64,000 bases of DNA from NCBI RefSeq assembly GCF_011075055.1, contig NC_058146.1:13445320-13509319 (forward strand), in the 5' to 3' direction. The translations under genes and the position numbers were made by a program. The stretch comes from Mangifera indica. Taxonomy: Eukaryota > Streptophyta > Magnoliopsida > Sapindales > Anacardiaceae. Under the pieces are notes generated by a model. The model saw only the letters and a program-made list of their open reading frames with translations, was not told where the DNA came from and did not search any database. Positions 11,601 through 25,406 of the stretch are shown one piece after another. The first letter of the stretch is position 1. The number at the start of each line of letters is the position of its first letter.

Positions 11601-13265
11601 AAAATTATGATAAGGGTTATCAACTTATCTTTTAGAAGGAAAGCAGAACAGGGGTGGCTGTTGGAAACAGATTGTAAAGGTTCATTTCAATGTGCTTTTA
11701 CCCGTTTTGTGCATGAATTTTTCTTTTTTACATTACAAAATCAGCCAGAAGTTTCTGACACAATATTAAGTTGCGTTCATGTAATGTACTTACTTTAATT
11801 CATACTAAAATGTAACTGTTGTTTTTGTCTGTCTGTTACAATTCACATTGAATTAAAATATAAATTAGCAGTTGCTGCCGCGTTGGTGCCAGTGAGTGAT
11901 GGGGCAGCATTATTTTGCTTTGCTAGGTGGGTCACCTGCATTTGTCCCAGACCTGAGCTGCAATGCAATTATTGTTTTCTTATTCCCAAACTACCCTTTT
12001 GGCTCTTTTCCATATGCACCGGGTGTTTGTAAGTAGCACATTGACACCCCTAAAATTTGCTTGTATTATACCCACAAAAAAGGTTGAAACAGTAAGGTTA
12101 AGAACTTTAACCCTTTGAGGCTTGATATAATCACATACAATACAAAGGGTTGTGAAATAGGTATTTAACTCCTATGTATTTAAGGATTCGATTTGAATTA
12201 AGTTTGAGTTTGAACCAGTTTATGTTTGATTTGGTTTAAAAGAATTAAGTTCGACAATACAAATCCTCACAGTTAAACCAAACTTGTTAGAGTTAAATTA
12301 ATAATTGAGTTTAAATTAATTTGATTTGAATCTATCCCCAAATAATTGTTGGAACAAATTAACAAATAAAAGGAAAAATTACAACTTGATCCTTTACAAT
12401 TTGGTGCAATGCCAAACAAACACAACAAATGTTGTTACCCAAACGCTTTCAAAAATTAAAATATAAGGTTTTTTAGGATAGAGCTCCACCACCGAACTAG
12501 TAAACCATGGGCAAGTTTATTAGTTTGTTTAAATTATTAAAAAATAAAAAATAAAAAGAATCCCAACTTCAATATGTTAAATTGTTTACTCTAATGGATT
12601 ATGGCTAGTGTCATCAACTCAAATAATGTAGAAATGAAATGAATAAATAATATCTCATAATAGTAGGTTAGTCTTTTCAGTTGTTGAAAAGAGTAGTTTT
12701 ATGTGCACCCAGTTTTGAGCACTCAATTATATACTCAAATGATATGTCATTATGTAACTGAATGTTATTTTTTTCTTAATTCAAAATCAATCAATCCTAT
12801 ATATTACATAATATAGGCATCTAATTAGACACTTATAGTTCTATAGTATTAAAAAACCTAAACCAGTGCCCCTGTACATTAATATCAATTTGATATATAA
12901 TATTTGAAATCTTAAGTGATTTAGTTATGATGATAACTTAAAACTCCAAATGCATTCATAAAATTGGTAAGGAAATTGTTGATTCTATCTTATAGAGTTG
13001 GATTCGAACTTAGTCCAGTAGTTAGCTTGAACTCAAGCTCTAGTTTGATTCGAATCATAAATAACTAACTCAAGCTCATTTGAGCTTATCGAAGATGCTA
13101 TAAAAAGTCATCAATAAAATAAATAGTAGTACTAATAGAGCTCGAGTTGGAGTGTGATTTAAGCTTACGCAAACTACTAAATTGAAATTTTAAGTTAAAT
13201 TTGATTGAATCAAATCAAACATCTAACTAAACCAAACTGACTCAATTCAAATCTAACACTGCTAC
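11601..13265. other. HERK2 upstream intergenic DNA
   Basis: AT-rich, with no coding frame or RNA gene recognised. The HERK2 promoter must lie in the first few hundred bases, but no core element could be placed with confidence. Confidence 0.5.
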
Positions 13266-13273
13266 CTTAGGAT

Positions 13274-16023
13274 TAAACATGACAAATGATTTGACCTAAA
13301 AAGGCACAACTCGCTATTGTAATAGTTCGTGTGAGGCCTATGGGCCTTGGGCCTGGGCATTAGGCTCACGGCTTGATTTGTGCATTGTTCACTAAACTAA
13401 AAAAATAAAAAATATTAAATTTCCAGCAGATGCCATAACGACTTTTGTTGTGGTAGAAGTCATTCTGGCTTCTGCCATAAGTCACAACAGCTATTGGCAG
13501 TAGCTGTTAGTCTGCTAATAGTTGTTTGGCAATTTTTTTTTTCATTTTAAATATCTTATTAAACCCCCTCCATTTTTCAAATTTTATATGCACTCACACT
13601 CATACTCACAATTCTCAATCTCATATTCTCTTGTCAACTTTTATTCTGAAATAGTCTGAATTCGCAAATAATAAATTTATGTATTTATAATTTCGTTTTT
13701 ATTTCAATTTTGTCAATCAATTGTAATTTGTTTGTTATAATTTAATTTATCAAAAATATTTTACAAATGAATCTAGGGTTAAATGAATTCAATTTATTTA
13801 AATATTATCATACTAGCGTTGATGATATTATTAATGATCAATGTGGAATAGGTGGAATACCAACAGGTGGAAGTAAGATAGCTACATGTTCAACAAAGAC
13901 AAAAAGAAAGTCAAAGTCTATGGTGTGAGATCACTTTGATCAAATATAGGAAATAATCGAAGGAAAAGTAATTCGTTGAGTAGTGTGCAAATATTGCAAT
14001 TTATGTTTGCCATGTGGAAGTTTGGGTGGCATGGGGACATCTTTCTCGATATATTACTACTTATTGTAAAAAAATTCTACACGAGTTCAGAAGGCAAAAA
14101 CAAATTATCTTCACTTGATCACGATGCGTTGGTCCGATGCTAATGCAGTAGGAGATCTGAGTAGTTCCAAACACATGAGAGAAATATCCACTTTCACGTA
14201 CGATCAAATAAAAATGCAAGATTACATGGTCACGTATATTGTTGCTTCTAACCAATCTTTTTCTTACGTTGAAGATGAAATTTTAAAATAGATGATATAA
14301 AATAGTGTTCAACTCGCATTAAAAGAATTCATAAATCAACTCTTAGGTCATATTCTTAAAAATTATGAATTAATAAAATTAAAAGTTATTGGAGGACTTA
14401 GTAATTTTAATAGTGTAATTTTAATTTTTTCAGATTTATAAATAACTACAAATCAAGACATAGAGTACCTATATGCAACTGTTCTTTACATTAATTATGA
14501 TTGACAGTTGTGAAAAAAAGTTATTATATTTAGAAATTTAGAATATTCGTATAATAGTTTTACAATCTATAGAGTATTAGCAAAAAAATTTTATGAATAT
14601 AAAATTAATAATTCTATTTTTATAATGGCTTTTAATAATGCAAAAAATAATGACAGAGTTATTGAATTAATGTTTAATCATATACCCATTTCATTTGATA
14701 GAAAATTATTTCATATTAAATGTGTATTATATTATTAATTTAATAGTTTAAGATAATTTGAGTATGACTAAAAATGAGATATCAACAATTAGACAAGCAT
14801 TGCATATATTTCATTATTCTCATCATAGATACAAACATATCATGAATTATGTAAATTAATAGGGTTAAGACGAAAATAATTAAAAGCAGATGTTAAAACT
14901 ATGTATAATTCAACATACTCCATATTAAAAGCATGCGAAGAGCATAAAGTATTTATAACATGGTTTTTTAATATCCAACTAAAAGATTCGAAACATCTTT
15001 TTTTTTACAAATCATAATTGGGAGATTATTATTGGTCTAATGAAATTTCTTTACTTTATGTTGTTGCCCCTATCTTAGATCCTAAGGTAAAAATATTAGA
15101 AGTAAAAAATTTGTTTGATACTATTAATGATAATTTGTTAATTACCAATATTGTTAATTACATAAACAATATTAAAAAAATATTTATTGAAAATGTATAG
15201 TATTTATGAATAAAAATATAAAAGAGTTGGATAAAGTTTAGAGCAATGATAAGTTTTAGTAGTTCAAACAGAAAAAAGTCGTGCATATGGACGCTCCTAC
15301 ACAAATGTAAGCAGGTTATGGGAGGACAAATTATGATGAGTTTTATAATTATATTAATATTGAACATTATCCAAAAATTGTTAGTGATATAGTGTTGAGA
15401 AATCAAATGTTTCGAGATGGTAGATAGAAAAGGCAAAAATTTTTCTTGTGCTTGTTGCCATAGCCTAAGATCTACTAACCTTTCTTGTGTCAACTGTAAT
15501 ATCATACTCCAATTTTAATGCAGGTGAATATATACTAGATAATAGACAATCTAATTTACACTCAAACATAGTCAAAAGATCATGTATATGAAAAATTAGG
15601 TCAAAACTGATTTCAAATTTCATAATAAGATTGTAGGAGATATCTTCAAAGAATTTAATAATGTGGACATTAAAAATGAGTAGATGGATGATATATATAT
15701 CATATTTATATTTGTAATTGTATATTATATAAATTAATTTATTTGTATTATATTATAATATTTTTATTATGTAACTATTGTATTCCTCAACAAGTAAGAG
15801 ATTGTTAATGAAATATTTGAAATACTGTTATTGATTTTAATAATTGAAAAATAATTTATATTAAAACTTATTTATTAAAAAATTTGTTTAAACAAGTCGA
15901 GTACATAGGGTCAAACCATGGGCCTTATGCATTTTTGGGTCAGTCTGGCTCAAAGACCTATAACTGTGTAGGCGTTAGGGCCAAGGAGCCATGCCAAAAC
16001 CAACCCGGCCACTAACATCTCTA
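13274..16023 (+). mobile_element. Decayed hAT element, same family as the split hAT near 3.1-7.1 kb
   Basis: The element is 2750 bp. Flanks are CTTAGGAT (13266-13273) and CTTGGGAT (16024-16031), matching at 7 of 8 bases. The ends begin TAAACATGAC and end CATCTCTA, giving a weak terminal inverted repeat (TARAGATG-type, about 8 of 15 bases). The interior holds a badly broken transposase on the plus strand. The right third, especially 15330-15720, is clearly homologous to 3150-3570. Confidence 0.7.
13767..15725 (+). pseudogene. hAT transposase, heavily degenerate
   Basis: Readable from MNLGLNEFNLFKYYH at 13767, through a BED-finger remnant (VVCKYCNLCLP near 13980), a core segment (FIMAFNNAKNN near 14620; FDRKLFHIKCV near 14700), an Asp-Pro motif (APILDPKVKI near 15075) and a decayed dimerisation tail to about 15725. 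Many stops and frameshifts occur, so no product is possible. It is an old copy compared with the inner hAT at 3791-6960. Confidence 0.75.
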
Positions 16024-16229
16024 CTTGGGATGAAATAACTTAATTAATTTGAAGTTTAAGATTAATTTTGCTGGGGTTTAAACAAATAATGCACATGTAA
16101 TCCTTCAATCTTTGTGGTGTTATCCACTTAGAAAGTTTTTTATTATTTTATTACTTTTTTGTATTTTTACCTTTGAAGGGTAATAAGGTCTCTAGAAATA
16201 TACCCATTATTAGCATTTGTTAATAAGTA

Positions 16230-16366
16230 GTACTATATATATAATTTTTATGTATAAATAACGATGTATCATTATGTGATTAGATAATTAGAAATTAAAG
16301 ATAAAATAATATCTAATCACATAATGATAAATTATTATTTATACATAAAAATTTTGTACATAATTT
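16230..16366. mobile_element. Foldback MITE-like element
   Basis: Two arms of about 57 bp (16230-16286 and 16310-16366) are inverse complements with few mismatches; the shared core includes CATTATGTGATTAGATA. They flank a 23-bp AT-rich loop. There is no coding capacity. Size and structure fit a short MITE, but a target duplication was not resolved. Confidence 0.65.
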
Positions 16367-16500
16367 TATTGTTTGTTAATATATGAGGATTTATTGGTTA
16401 ACTAAAAATATATATAAATCCTTTTATTTTTCTTGGTGTTATCTAAAGTTGATTATTTTAAAATTTGAAGGCCCAAAAAGGTCATTCTATAGAAATCGAC

Positions 16501-16504
<4 letters not shown>

Positions 16505-16540
<36 letters not shown>
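16505..16540. repeat. (TA)n microsatellite
   Basis: About 18 uninterrupted TA dinucleotides. Confidence 0.95.
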
Positions 16541-16541
<1 letters not shown>

Positions 16542-17678
16542 TTGTATTGATTATATGGGGGTAAATTTTATTAACTTGAAAAACTAGGTAGTTTTGCAGC
16601 ATTGACGATAGTGTTTCAAACCTCGGAGTGTATTAGTTGATCAACCCAATAATCAATGATAAAATTTATTCGAGACATGGTTAAAACACATTTTAGCCAT
16701 TAAATCATATTGATTTGAAATTAAATTGGATAAACCAATTGATAGATCAAATAGATTTGACAATTTTTTTGTCGTTATCATGAGATTTTAAAATTTTAAT
16801 TATATCATATCTACATTAATAATCCACGCTTATTGATCGAATCAATCAACAAATAGACTAACCCTTTGATCCTGTCAAAATCCGATCTTAGCTTAAAAAC
16901 ATTGATTGACAAGTGGCTGTTGGTATTGGGGAATTTTTGAAGTTTTAGAAACATATAAGGAGTGATTGGTAATATAAAAATTTGGAGTGTGAAGTAAATT
17001 TGTATAAAAGACGTAGTCCTGTTGACTAGGTAGCCAGTTCCGTACTACAAGTACCCATTCACCGGATCGTGCGTGCATGCATGCACTATTAATTGTTGTC
17101 CTTTTATTTTTATATTTATAATTTTAATTAATTAGTTTCCCTTCTGAATCTCTTGACACTGTGCTTCCCATTATCGCTATATTTTTTATTAATTAATTAT
17201 TCTCTTAAATCCCTCCATGTCTAATTTTCAGTCTGACTTCCCTCACCCACCGACCGGAGAACTTGGAACTGGCATCAAATCCACTCTAAATCATGGTTAA
17301 ATCTAAATACTAACTTGCGTTAGCAATGAATACTGAATTATAGGGATGACAACAGTTTGTGATGTGATTCATTATACCTAAATGTTATATCAAATATAAA
17401 TATATCAATTGGTAGATCTAACGAGTTAAATCGACCCATTAAAATTGAAGGGTTTGTGACATAATCCAAAATTTCTTAAATCATTTCTTTATGAGTTTTT
17501 AGTAGAGTATCTTGCATGTTTTTGCTAATTACTTGTGGAATTATAATTTTTTTAATATTTAATAAACTTCTAATAAATTTTTACCAAGGCCCTAACACAA
17601 CCGTCATCCCAATTGGTTGTGCCAAAAAAAAATAGGGCTTTACTCATGTCGTGAGTTGGTCTAATCTTATTAATGTCT
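16541..17678. other. Intergenic, no gene seen
   Basis: AT-rich and without a supported coding frame, up to the target duplication of the MULE that starts at 17688. Confidence 0.5.
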
Positions 17679-17712
17679 ACTAAATTAGGGAAATTATTAA
17701 AAATGGCCAAAA
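17679..17712 (+). repeat. Left target duplication and terminal inverted repeat of the 7.7-kb MULE
   Basis: ACTAAATTA (17679-17687) precedes GGGAAATTATTAAAAAT. The inverse of that end occurs at 25415-25431, followed by an identical ACTAAATTA (25432-25440). A perfect 9-bp duplication is diagnostic for Mutator-like insertion. Confidence 0.93.
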
Positions 17713-17999
17713 TATTCTCTTATTAAGCAAAAATGCCTAAAATCATTATTTTCAAATAAAAATAGAGAAATTCACTATTCTTAAGCAAAAATACCCATGA
17801 CTTTTTTTAAAATACCAAAATTACCCTTTCCTTCATTTATATAAACCTTCTCACTCACTAGAAAGAGTTGAATGAAATTTTATTAAAATTAGGAGGTATT
17901 TTGATATTAAACATTATAAAAGCATTATAAATTTCTCAATGAAATTATAGGAATAGATAATTGAGGGGTCAAATAAAATATTATTAAAATTTAAGGGAC

Positions 18000-19560
18000 A
18001 TTTTGATATATCGACTTGTATTTTTCAGATTTCTGAAGAATTTTTTTATTATTACCATTCTAGGGTTTTTCAACTTTTAGAATTCGAATTTTAATTTCGT
18101 TTTTTCGAATTTCACCATTTTACGATATATCGATTCATATTTTTCAGATTTCCGAAGAATTTTTCGATTGTTGTCATTATAAGATTTTTCAACTTTTAGA
18201 ATTCGAATTTCAATTCTGTTTTTTTGAATTTTACCATTTTACGATATATCAACTCGTATTTTTCAGATTTTTGAAGAATTTTTCGATTGTTGTCATTCTA
18301 GGGTTTTTCAACTTTTAGAATTCGAATTTCAATTTCGTTTTTTCGAATTTCACCATTTTACGATATATCGACTCATATTTTTTAGATTTTCGAAGAATTT
18401 CTCGATTGTTGCCATTCTAGAGTTTTTCAACTTTTAGAATTCGAATTTTAATTCCGTTTTTTTGAATTTTACCGTTTTACGATATATCAACTTGTATTTT
18501 TCAGATTTCTGAAGAATTTTTCGATTATTACCATTTTAGGGTATTTCAACTTTTAGAATTCGAATTTCAATTTCGTTTTTTTGAATTTTACCGTTTTACG
18601 ATATATCGACTTATATTTTTCAGATTTCCGAAGAATTTTTCGATTGTTGCCATTCTAGGGTTTTTCAACTTTTAGAATTTGAATTTTAGTTTTGTTTTTT
18701 CAAATTTAACTGTTTTACGATGTATCAACTCGTATATTTCAGATTTTCGAAGAATTTTTTTATTATTGCCATTTTAGGGTATTTCAACTTTTAGAATTCG
18801 AATTTCAGTTCCATTTTCTTGAATTTAACCGTTTTACGATATATCGACTCGTATTTTTCAGAATTCTGAAGAATTTTTTGATTGTTGCCATTTTAGGGTA
18901 TTTCAACTTTTAGAATTCGAATTTCAATTCTGTTTTTTTGAATTTTACCGTTTTATGATATATCGACTCGTATTTTCAGATTTTCGAAGAATTTTTTGAT
19001 TGTTGTCATTCTAGGGTTTTTCAACTTTTAGAATTCGAATTTCAATATGTTTTTTCGAATTTCACCGTTTTACGATATATGGACTTGTATTTTTCAGATT
19101 TCCAAAGAATTTTTTTATTGTTGCCATTATAGGGTTTTTCAATTTTTAGAATTCGAATTTCAATTCTATTTTTTCAAATTTTACCGTTTTATGATATATC
19201 GACTAGTATTTTTCAGATTTTCAAAGAATTTTTCGATTGTTACCATTCTAGGGTATTTCAACTTTTAGAATTCGAATTTCAGTTCTATTTTTTCAAATTT
19301 CACTGTTTTACGATATATCGACTCGTACTTTTCAGATTTCCGAAGCATTTTTTGATTGTTGTCATTCTAGGGTTTTTCAACTTTTAGAATTCGAATTTCA
19401 GTTTCGTTTTTTTGAATTTCACTGTTTTACGATATATCGACTCATACTTTTCAAATTTCTGAAGCATTTTTTTATTGTTGCCATTCTAGGGTTTTCAACT
19501 TTTAGAATTCAAATTTCAGTTTTGTTTTTTCAAATCTCATCGTTTTACGATATATCAACT
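18000..19560 (+). repeat. 119-bp tandem array, about 14 units
   Basis: The motif GATATATCGACTCGTA recurs with steps of 118-119 bp (for example near 18122, 18241, 18360 and 18479, on to about 19548). Each unit also holds TTTAGAATTCGAATTTCA and GATTGTTGCCATTCTAGGG. Units differ by scattered substitutions. The same unit occurs inverted at 23560-24480. Confidence 0.95.
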
Positions 19561-19699
19561 CATGTTTAATAGTAACATCACTGAAATCACATATTCATAT
19601 ATAACCACAGATAAAGTATATCATACACATACACACATACAATAAATATATACATCTAAACATAGAAAGAACGATAAATAAATAATGAGTCAACTAAAT

Positions 19700-22600
19700 A
19701 TACATCTGTGAGCTACTCGATACAATGAAAATACAACTGCGCTGCTAAACGTCGACGCATAGAGGTAGACGACTCTCGGGGAAAATCGTATCTCCGTGAC
19801 AACGCCAAACACTCAAAAAATCGTAACATAAACATGTCATAGTCACCGGAGCCCAATCCCTGTTGAGGGACATGCATCGCTCAATGCAAAGTGAGAGAAT
19901 CACGTCGTGGAGGCCTCCCCGAAGTTGCCCAAAAACTCGTCGCCTCTAATAACGCGGGAATGAATATCATATACGATCGCATGCGCTACTCAAGAGTCCT
20001 TATATTCCCCGAATATGATACCTCTGAATCGTATACCGTAATCGACCACTCATGAAAATCTATAACTCCAGTGACCCAATATGAGTTCTCGAAGTTTATA
20101 GGGATGAAAACCTATAAACAGTGACACATTTTAGTTAATTATTGTTGTCGTTAACCAATTGAATGTAATAGAAATATATATATATATATTATACCTGATC
20201 GACCATCTCCCATGGTTTGTATAGTAATCTCGGGGTGTACGTTGCATTAACCATCCTCGTGAAGAGCCTCAAAAACTCAAACTCGTCAATTGGTGTGGTC
20301 TGCCAACTGTTCCAAGTCATCTTAATATGGCCTCTAAAGAATGTGTGGGCAGTTGTCCAACGCTGTGAGACAGTCTACTGGCGATCGGCCTGATGCCGAC
20401 GTAATAAAGCCAAAAAGGAATCCATATGCTAAAATGGTATAAACAAGTTCACATGTTAGTTATTAATAAATATATCAAACTTTTTACCAAATTATATAGT
20501 ATAGACAACTCACATCGTTGGTCAACCACTCGCGTAACTCCACTACAAGCCTCCAAAAGCTGTCCTTCGACTTTGATCCTATGAAGTAGACATCATGTGT
20601 GTCAGAAGCCGCAGCTCTGGTATACCATGTGAGAAAAGATTCCTCACGCTGTGACGCAGAGGATGGAATTGTCGTGAGTTACCATTTCACCCTCCCTCTG
20701 AGTAGATTTTTATACGGGGTGCGAACCAGTAGACCCTTTCGGATGATCCGACCACGTGCTGTACGAAACAACTGCATGATACAAAAAACTATTATTTCAT
20801 TTTGTAAAATTATTCACATTATTCGATTTATGTTACCTTCTCCATGTATGCGGGAAGAGGTTTGGCTGGAGAATCCTGAATCACGGTCAAGTCCACATCG
20901 CATGCTCCCTCAACAGACTGCGTAATTATATATAAAAACATCTTAATGACATATATTTGTCAATTATATTTATTTACTAATTATAATTGACAAACCTCAA
21001 TGTGGACGGTCTCAAAAACATCCTCCTGGAAGTCCTCCTCCTGTGAACTAATATCTACAAGCTTTTTGGTCGAGCTCGGGATATCAACAAATAACCATAG
21101 TCGCTCGTCCTGAAAAAGAGATAAAACTTCATTAAAAAAAATATAATATTAAAGACAAATTGATCAATGATATTTCTTAAATTCCTATAACCTGGACTTC
21201 CGGGGAAGGTATTCAGGGAGAACCCTCGATCGATAATATATTAATACCGGTTCCCTATATACATGAAAAGGACAAAATGGTAAATGATATTTCATATAAA
21301 ATATAATATCATATCTAAAAGTCGATATAATGTATAATAATTATCATACCTCAAGTGGAGGATCTAAAGAACCTATATGAGATCCGATCGGATGACCCTC
21401 ATGAGGAAAACCCTATACGAATATATATTCCCTATATTAATCGATAACCGAAAAAAATACAAAATAAAGTTCTATTGATAAGTGACATACCTCAGCTCGG
21501 ACAGGTAATGCAACAGAAGGGCTAACCGATACGTTCTCCTGGCGACTACCCTAAGATAATAGTAATAATAACTTAATTAGTGACATTTCATAAATAACAA
21601 TACTATAATATAATAATGACATTTAACAATAAATATAAATTTGAAATGTCATACGAACCTCGTGTGAGTGATGAGATGGTATTGCGGTATCAATGGGGGA
21701 CGTCAGTCGGATATCGTCGTCCCTCTCCTATACGAATGTAATAATAGTTGTCAGAATAATAACACTATAGATATTTTTATAAGTAATAAATTAGAAGTGG
21801 TTTTACAACCTGAGCGACGGGGGTTGGATATGTACGCTGACGATGTCCTCCAAACGAGTCATACGATCCTTTAATCGAGTCATCTGAGAAGAGATATCGT
21901 CACGTAATTGAGACATCTGGAAAGAGATATCGTTACAAAAACTCGATATCTCACGTAAAATCGTAGTACCCTAGTACACAAATGTAGCATCTAATGTAGA
22001 AATACTGGATGCTACGAATGGGGGACACTACTTGGTGGCATGATGGGTAGTGCGATCCTCTACTCCAGGATGGTCCTCCACTCTAGGATAGTCCTCCACT
22101 CCAGGATGGTCTATCGTCCGTGGGCTCTGAACTACGGGGGAACATATAGGCTGCTCCGTAACAGGAGGCTGAATAGGCTCTTTATGTGACTCAGAAGACT
22201 CGACGGGTATAACTGAAGGTCTTGATGTTGGAGACGCCCCGTCTCTAGTCGCGGTCAGAATCGAAGAAGATGAGGAGGAATCAGCATCAGGTAAATCGGT
22301 GTACTCACGAATCTCACCATACTAGGGTAAACCTTCCTCGATCGATGATGGACAAAGAGGGAATGTGACATCCTCCTAATAATGAAGATATATAAGTCAA
22401 AATAATTGTAACATATAATGAATTAATCAACTTATTAATTAACTTGTACATATCGGATCACCAGTGAAAATACGACCTATATGAGTCCAACTAGAGACGT
22501 CTCGCGTACGCCACCTAAACATACGTGGGGACGAATAGGGATCAACGAGGTCAATCTAATCGTGTAATATGTCCAGAGTCTCATATATCCAATACTGTAA

Positions 22601-23450
22601 TATAATCATTTACGATGTAAATGAATCATTTGACATTTTTTCAAATTAATATATATAATCAATAAATTAAAACTAACCTGAAAGGCGAAAGGAAATCCAT
22701 AGAGGTCGTATCTACGCATCTTAGGCATCCGTCCGGAGCATACTCTGTCACTCGCCTGTGACACAGACTCGTATGTCATCTGCCATACAGGAACACCCCA
22801 GGGATAGGAATTAAATCCATCCAGATGATCGACCAACTGTAAATACTTTAAAGACACCTTCTTTCGTCGATCATTCCCTAACAAAACCATGTGAAGAACA
22901 TACAATAGGGTCATCTTGACTGCATCAATATCGTCATCCCCCCACGGCCTCGACAAGAAAACACGCTCTAGATCATGATACTGCACCTTCAGACAACCTC
23001 GAAAGTACGTATCTCTGATCCTATGACTGGAGGAGCGAGAAATATATGAAGAAATATCAATGCGTCGACTAGACAAAAGACCCGTCACCAAAGCAAACTC
23101 AAACGGGCTAAAACAAACATCAACCCCGCTAATCCGAAACCAAAACTCATCTCTGGCAAATAATCGATATAGCTACCGTAGTATAAATAAATGAACTAAT
23201 ATACTAGAGAATTTGGTCTCAGGTAAACGAAGAAGATACCCGAAACATGTCATCTCAAATAGTCATAGCTGCTCCAGGGTTAGTGTAGACATAATCCTAG
23301 ATAATGTTGTGCACTGTGCACGACATATCAAATCTGTTCAAAAGTGTTTGGACTTATCGGGGATTCGCAGCTCGCTTTCAACACGTCTTCTTTTGCAAGA
23401 AATATCTTGTGAAAATTTACAAAATTCGTTAGTCATTTATAAATAGCAAA
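19700..23450 (-). pseudogene. ULP1-like (DUF1985 + peptidase C48) gene captured by the MULE, broken
   Basis: Reading on the minus strand: the DUF1985 region spans about 23450-22606 (FARDEFWFRISGVD, FSPFEFALVTGLL, DDIDAVKMTLLYVLHMVLL, FNSYPWGVPVWQMTYESV) and ends at a GTTAGT donor. A short exon near 22450-22600 reads SSPRMFRWRTRDVSSWTHIG, followed by a low-complexity linker at about 22000-22380. The Ulp1-type protease part is at about 20330-19700 ([20 protein letters not shown], then VPQQGLGSGDYDMFML). The family's catalytic Cys in the Asp-Cys-Gly motif is Tyr here (TAT at 19841-19839), and several stops interrupt both domains. In intact relatives this would be a SUMO-protease-like enzyme; here it cannot be active. 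Confidence 0.8.
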
Positions 23451-23559
23451 TATATAAACAAATGTCTTCATGGAAAAATCATAAAAAGAAAAAAAATACA
23501 AAACAATAAAAGAGGTGATTGAAAAATTTTAAAAATAAGATTTCAAGATTATAAAACGG

Positions 23560-24480
23560 TGAAATTCGAAATCTAAAAGTTGAAAAACCTTAGAATGGCA
23601 ACAATAGAGAAATTCTTCAGAAATCTAAAAAGTACGAGTCGATATATTGTAAAATGATGAAATTCAAAAAAACGAAACTGAAATTCGAATTTTAAAGGTT
23701 GAAAAACCCTAGAATGGCAACAATCGAGAAATTCTTCGAAAATCTAAAAAATACGAGTCGATATATCGTAAAACGGTAAAATTCAAAAAAACGAAACTGA
23801 AATTCAAATTCTAAAGGTTGAAAAACCCTAGAATGGCAACAATCGAGAAATTCTTCAGAAATCTAAAAAATACGAGTCGATATATCGTAAAACGATAAAA
23901 TTCAAAAAAACGAAACTGAAATTTGAATTCTAAAGGTTGAAAAACCCTAGAATGGCAACAATCGAGAAATTCTTCAGAAATCTGAAAAATACGAGTCGAT
24001 ATATCTTAAAACTATAAAATTCAAAAAAACGAAACTGAAATTCGAATTCTAAAGGTTGAAAAACCTTAGAATGGCAACAATCGAAAAATTTTTCAGAAAT
24101 TTGAAAAATACGAATCAATATATCATAAAACGGTGAAATTCAAAAAAACGGAACTGAAATTCGAATTTTAAAGGTTGAAAAACCCTAGAATGGCAACAAT
24201 CGAGAAATTCTTCAAAAATCTGACAAATACGAGTCAATATATCATAAAACAGTGAAATTTGAAAAAACGGAAATAAAATTCGAATTCTAAAAGTTGAAAA
24301 ACTCTAGAATGGCAATAATCGAAAAATTCTTTGGAAATCTGAAAAGTACGAGTCGATTATTGTAAAACAGTGAAATTCAAAAAAACATAATTGAAATTCG
24401 AATTCTAAAAGTTGAAATACCTTAGAATGGTAATAATCGAAAATTTTTTTGGAAATTTTAAAAATACAAAGTCATTACAT
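23560..24480 (-). repeat. 119-bp tandem array, about 8 units, inverted relative to 18000-19560
   Basis: TACGAGTCGATATATCGTAA recurs at 119-bp steps (about 23632, 23751, 23870, 23989 and on to about 24465). It is the reverse complement of the left array and forms part of the MULE's long inverted ends. Confidence 0.95.
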
Positions 24481-25406
24481 CGTAAAATGTGTCCAAGAGG
24501 CACAAAAATCGAGAAACTTAATCTAAAATTCTAAAACTACATATTGAAAAATCTTAAAACAGAAAAAACGGATTTAAAATTCGAAAACTACGCGTGGAGA
24601 AACCCTAGATATAAAAAATATCAATTTACCCCCTGAGAAAATGTCTATTCCAAACAGGTTCAATATTTATCCCTTGCCCCTCAGTAATTCTCAAAGTTAT
24701 TACCGCCCCTGCAGTTTCAAAATTGTAAATTTTCCCCCCAATCCACTGTGACATGGCAAATATCAGAAACGCCTACAATGGACTAACAAGAACAACCGGA
24801 TCCCTAATATTTTTAAAAAGCCACTTAACCCCCCTAACCACTGTCACAGTGGGCTGCTCATCTTTACAGTGGAAAACACTGTTCCACTGTCACACTACCA
24901 ATGACTTCCGACACAATTTTCAGCCAAAAATCGCTCATTTCGACCTCTAATTTCAACATAAATCGAATTTAGATATGCTTTAACACAAAACCCCTCAACA
25001 AATTTAACAAAAACAGCCAAAAATCAAAACATATTAAGCATTGTTCAAACCGCAAACCCTAATATTTCAAACCGCAAAATCTCACTCAAATCTCAATAAT
25101 ATGAACAATAACTTGATTTAAACAAAATCACGGAAGATATACTAACCTTCTTGACCATTTTCGGTCGTCGGAGAGCAAGAAAATCGTCGAAAATGGCTTC
25201 ACAGTGGGATGACAGTGGAACGCCAGTTCACAGTGGGAGAAAAGTCTTTTTTTTTTTGGATTTACACAGTGATTATGGGTGTTTTACAGAGGGAATAATG
25301 AAAATTTGGCTTGGTTATATATAGGGGTAGTTTAGACATTTCACAAATGTTGGGCATTTTTGCTTAAATATGAATTTTTTAGGTAATTTCGCTTAAACCC
25401 CCTTAC

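Noticed and set aside
18000..19560. CRISPR-like regular array
   Set aside because: Units are tandem and diverged over their full length with no unique spacers, and the genome is a plant's.
19047..24118. Small open frames inside the 119-bp arrays
   Set aside because: They repeat the same peptide because of the tandem units and are on both strands; no evidence of a product.
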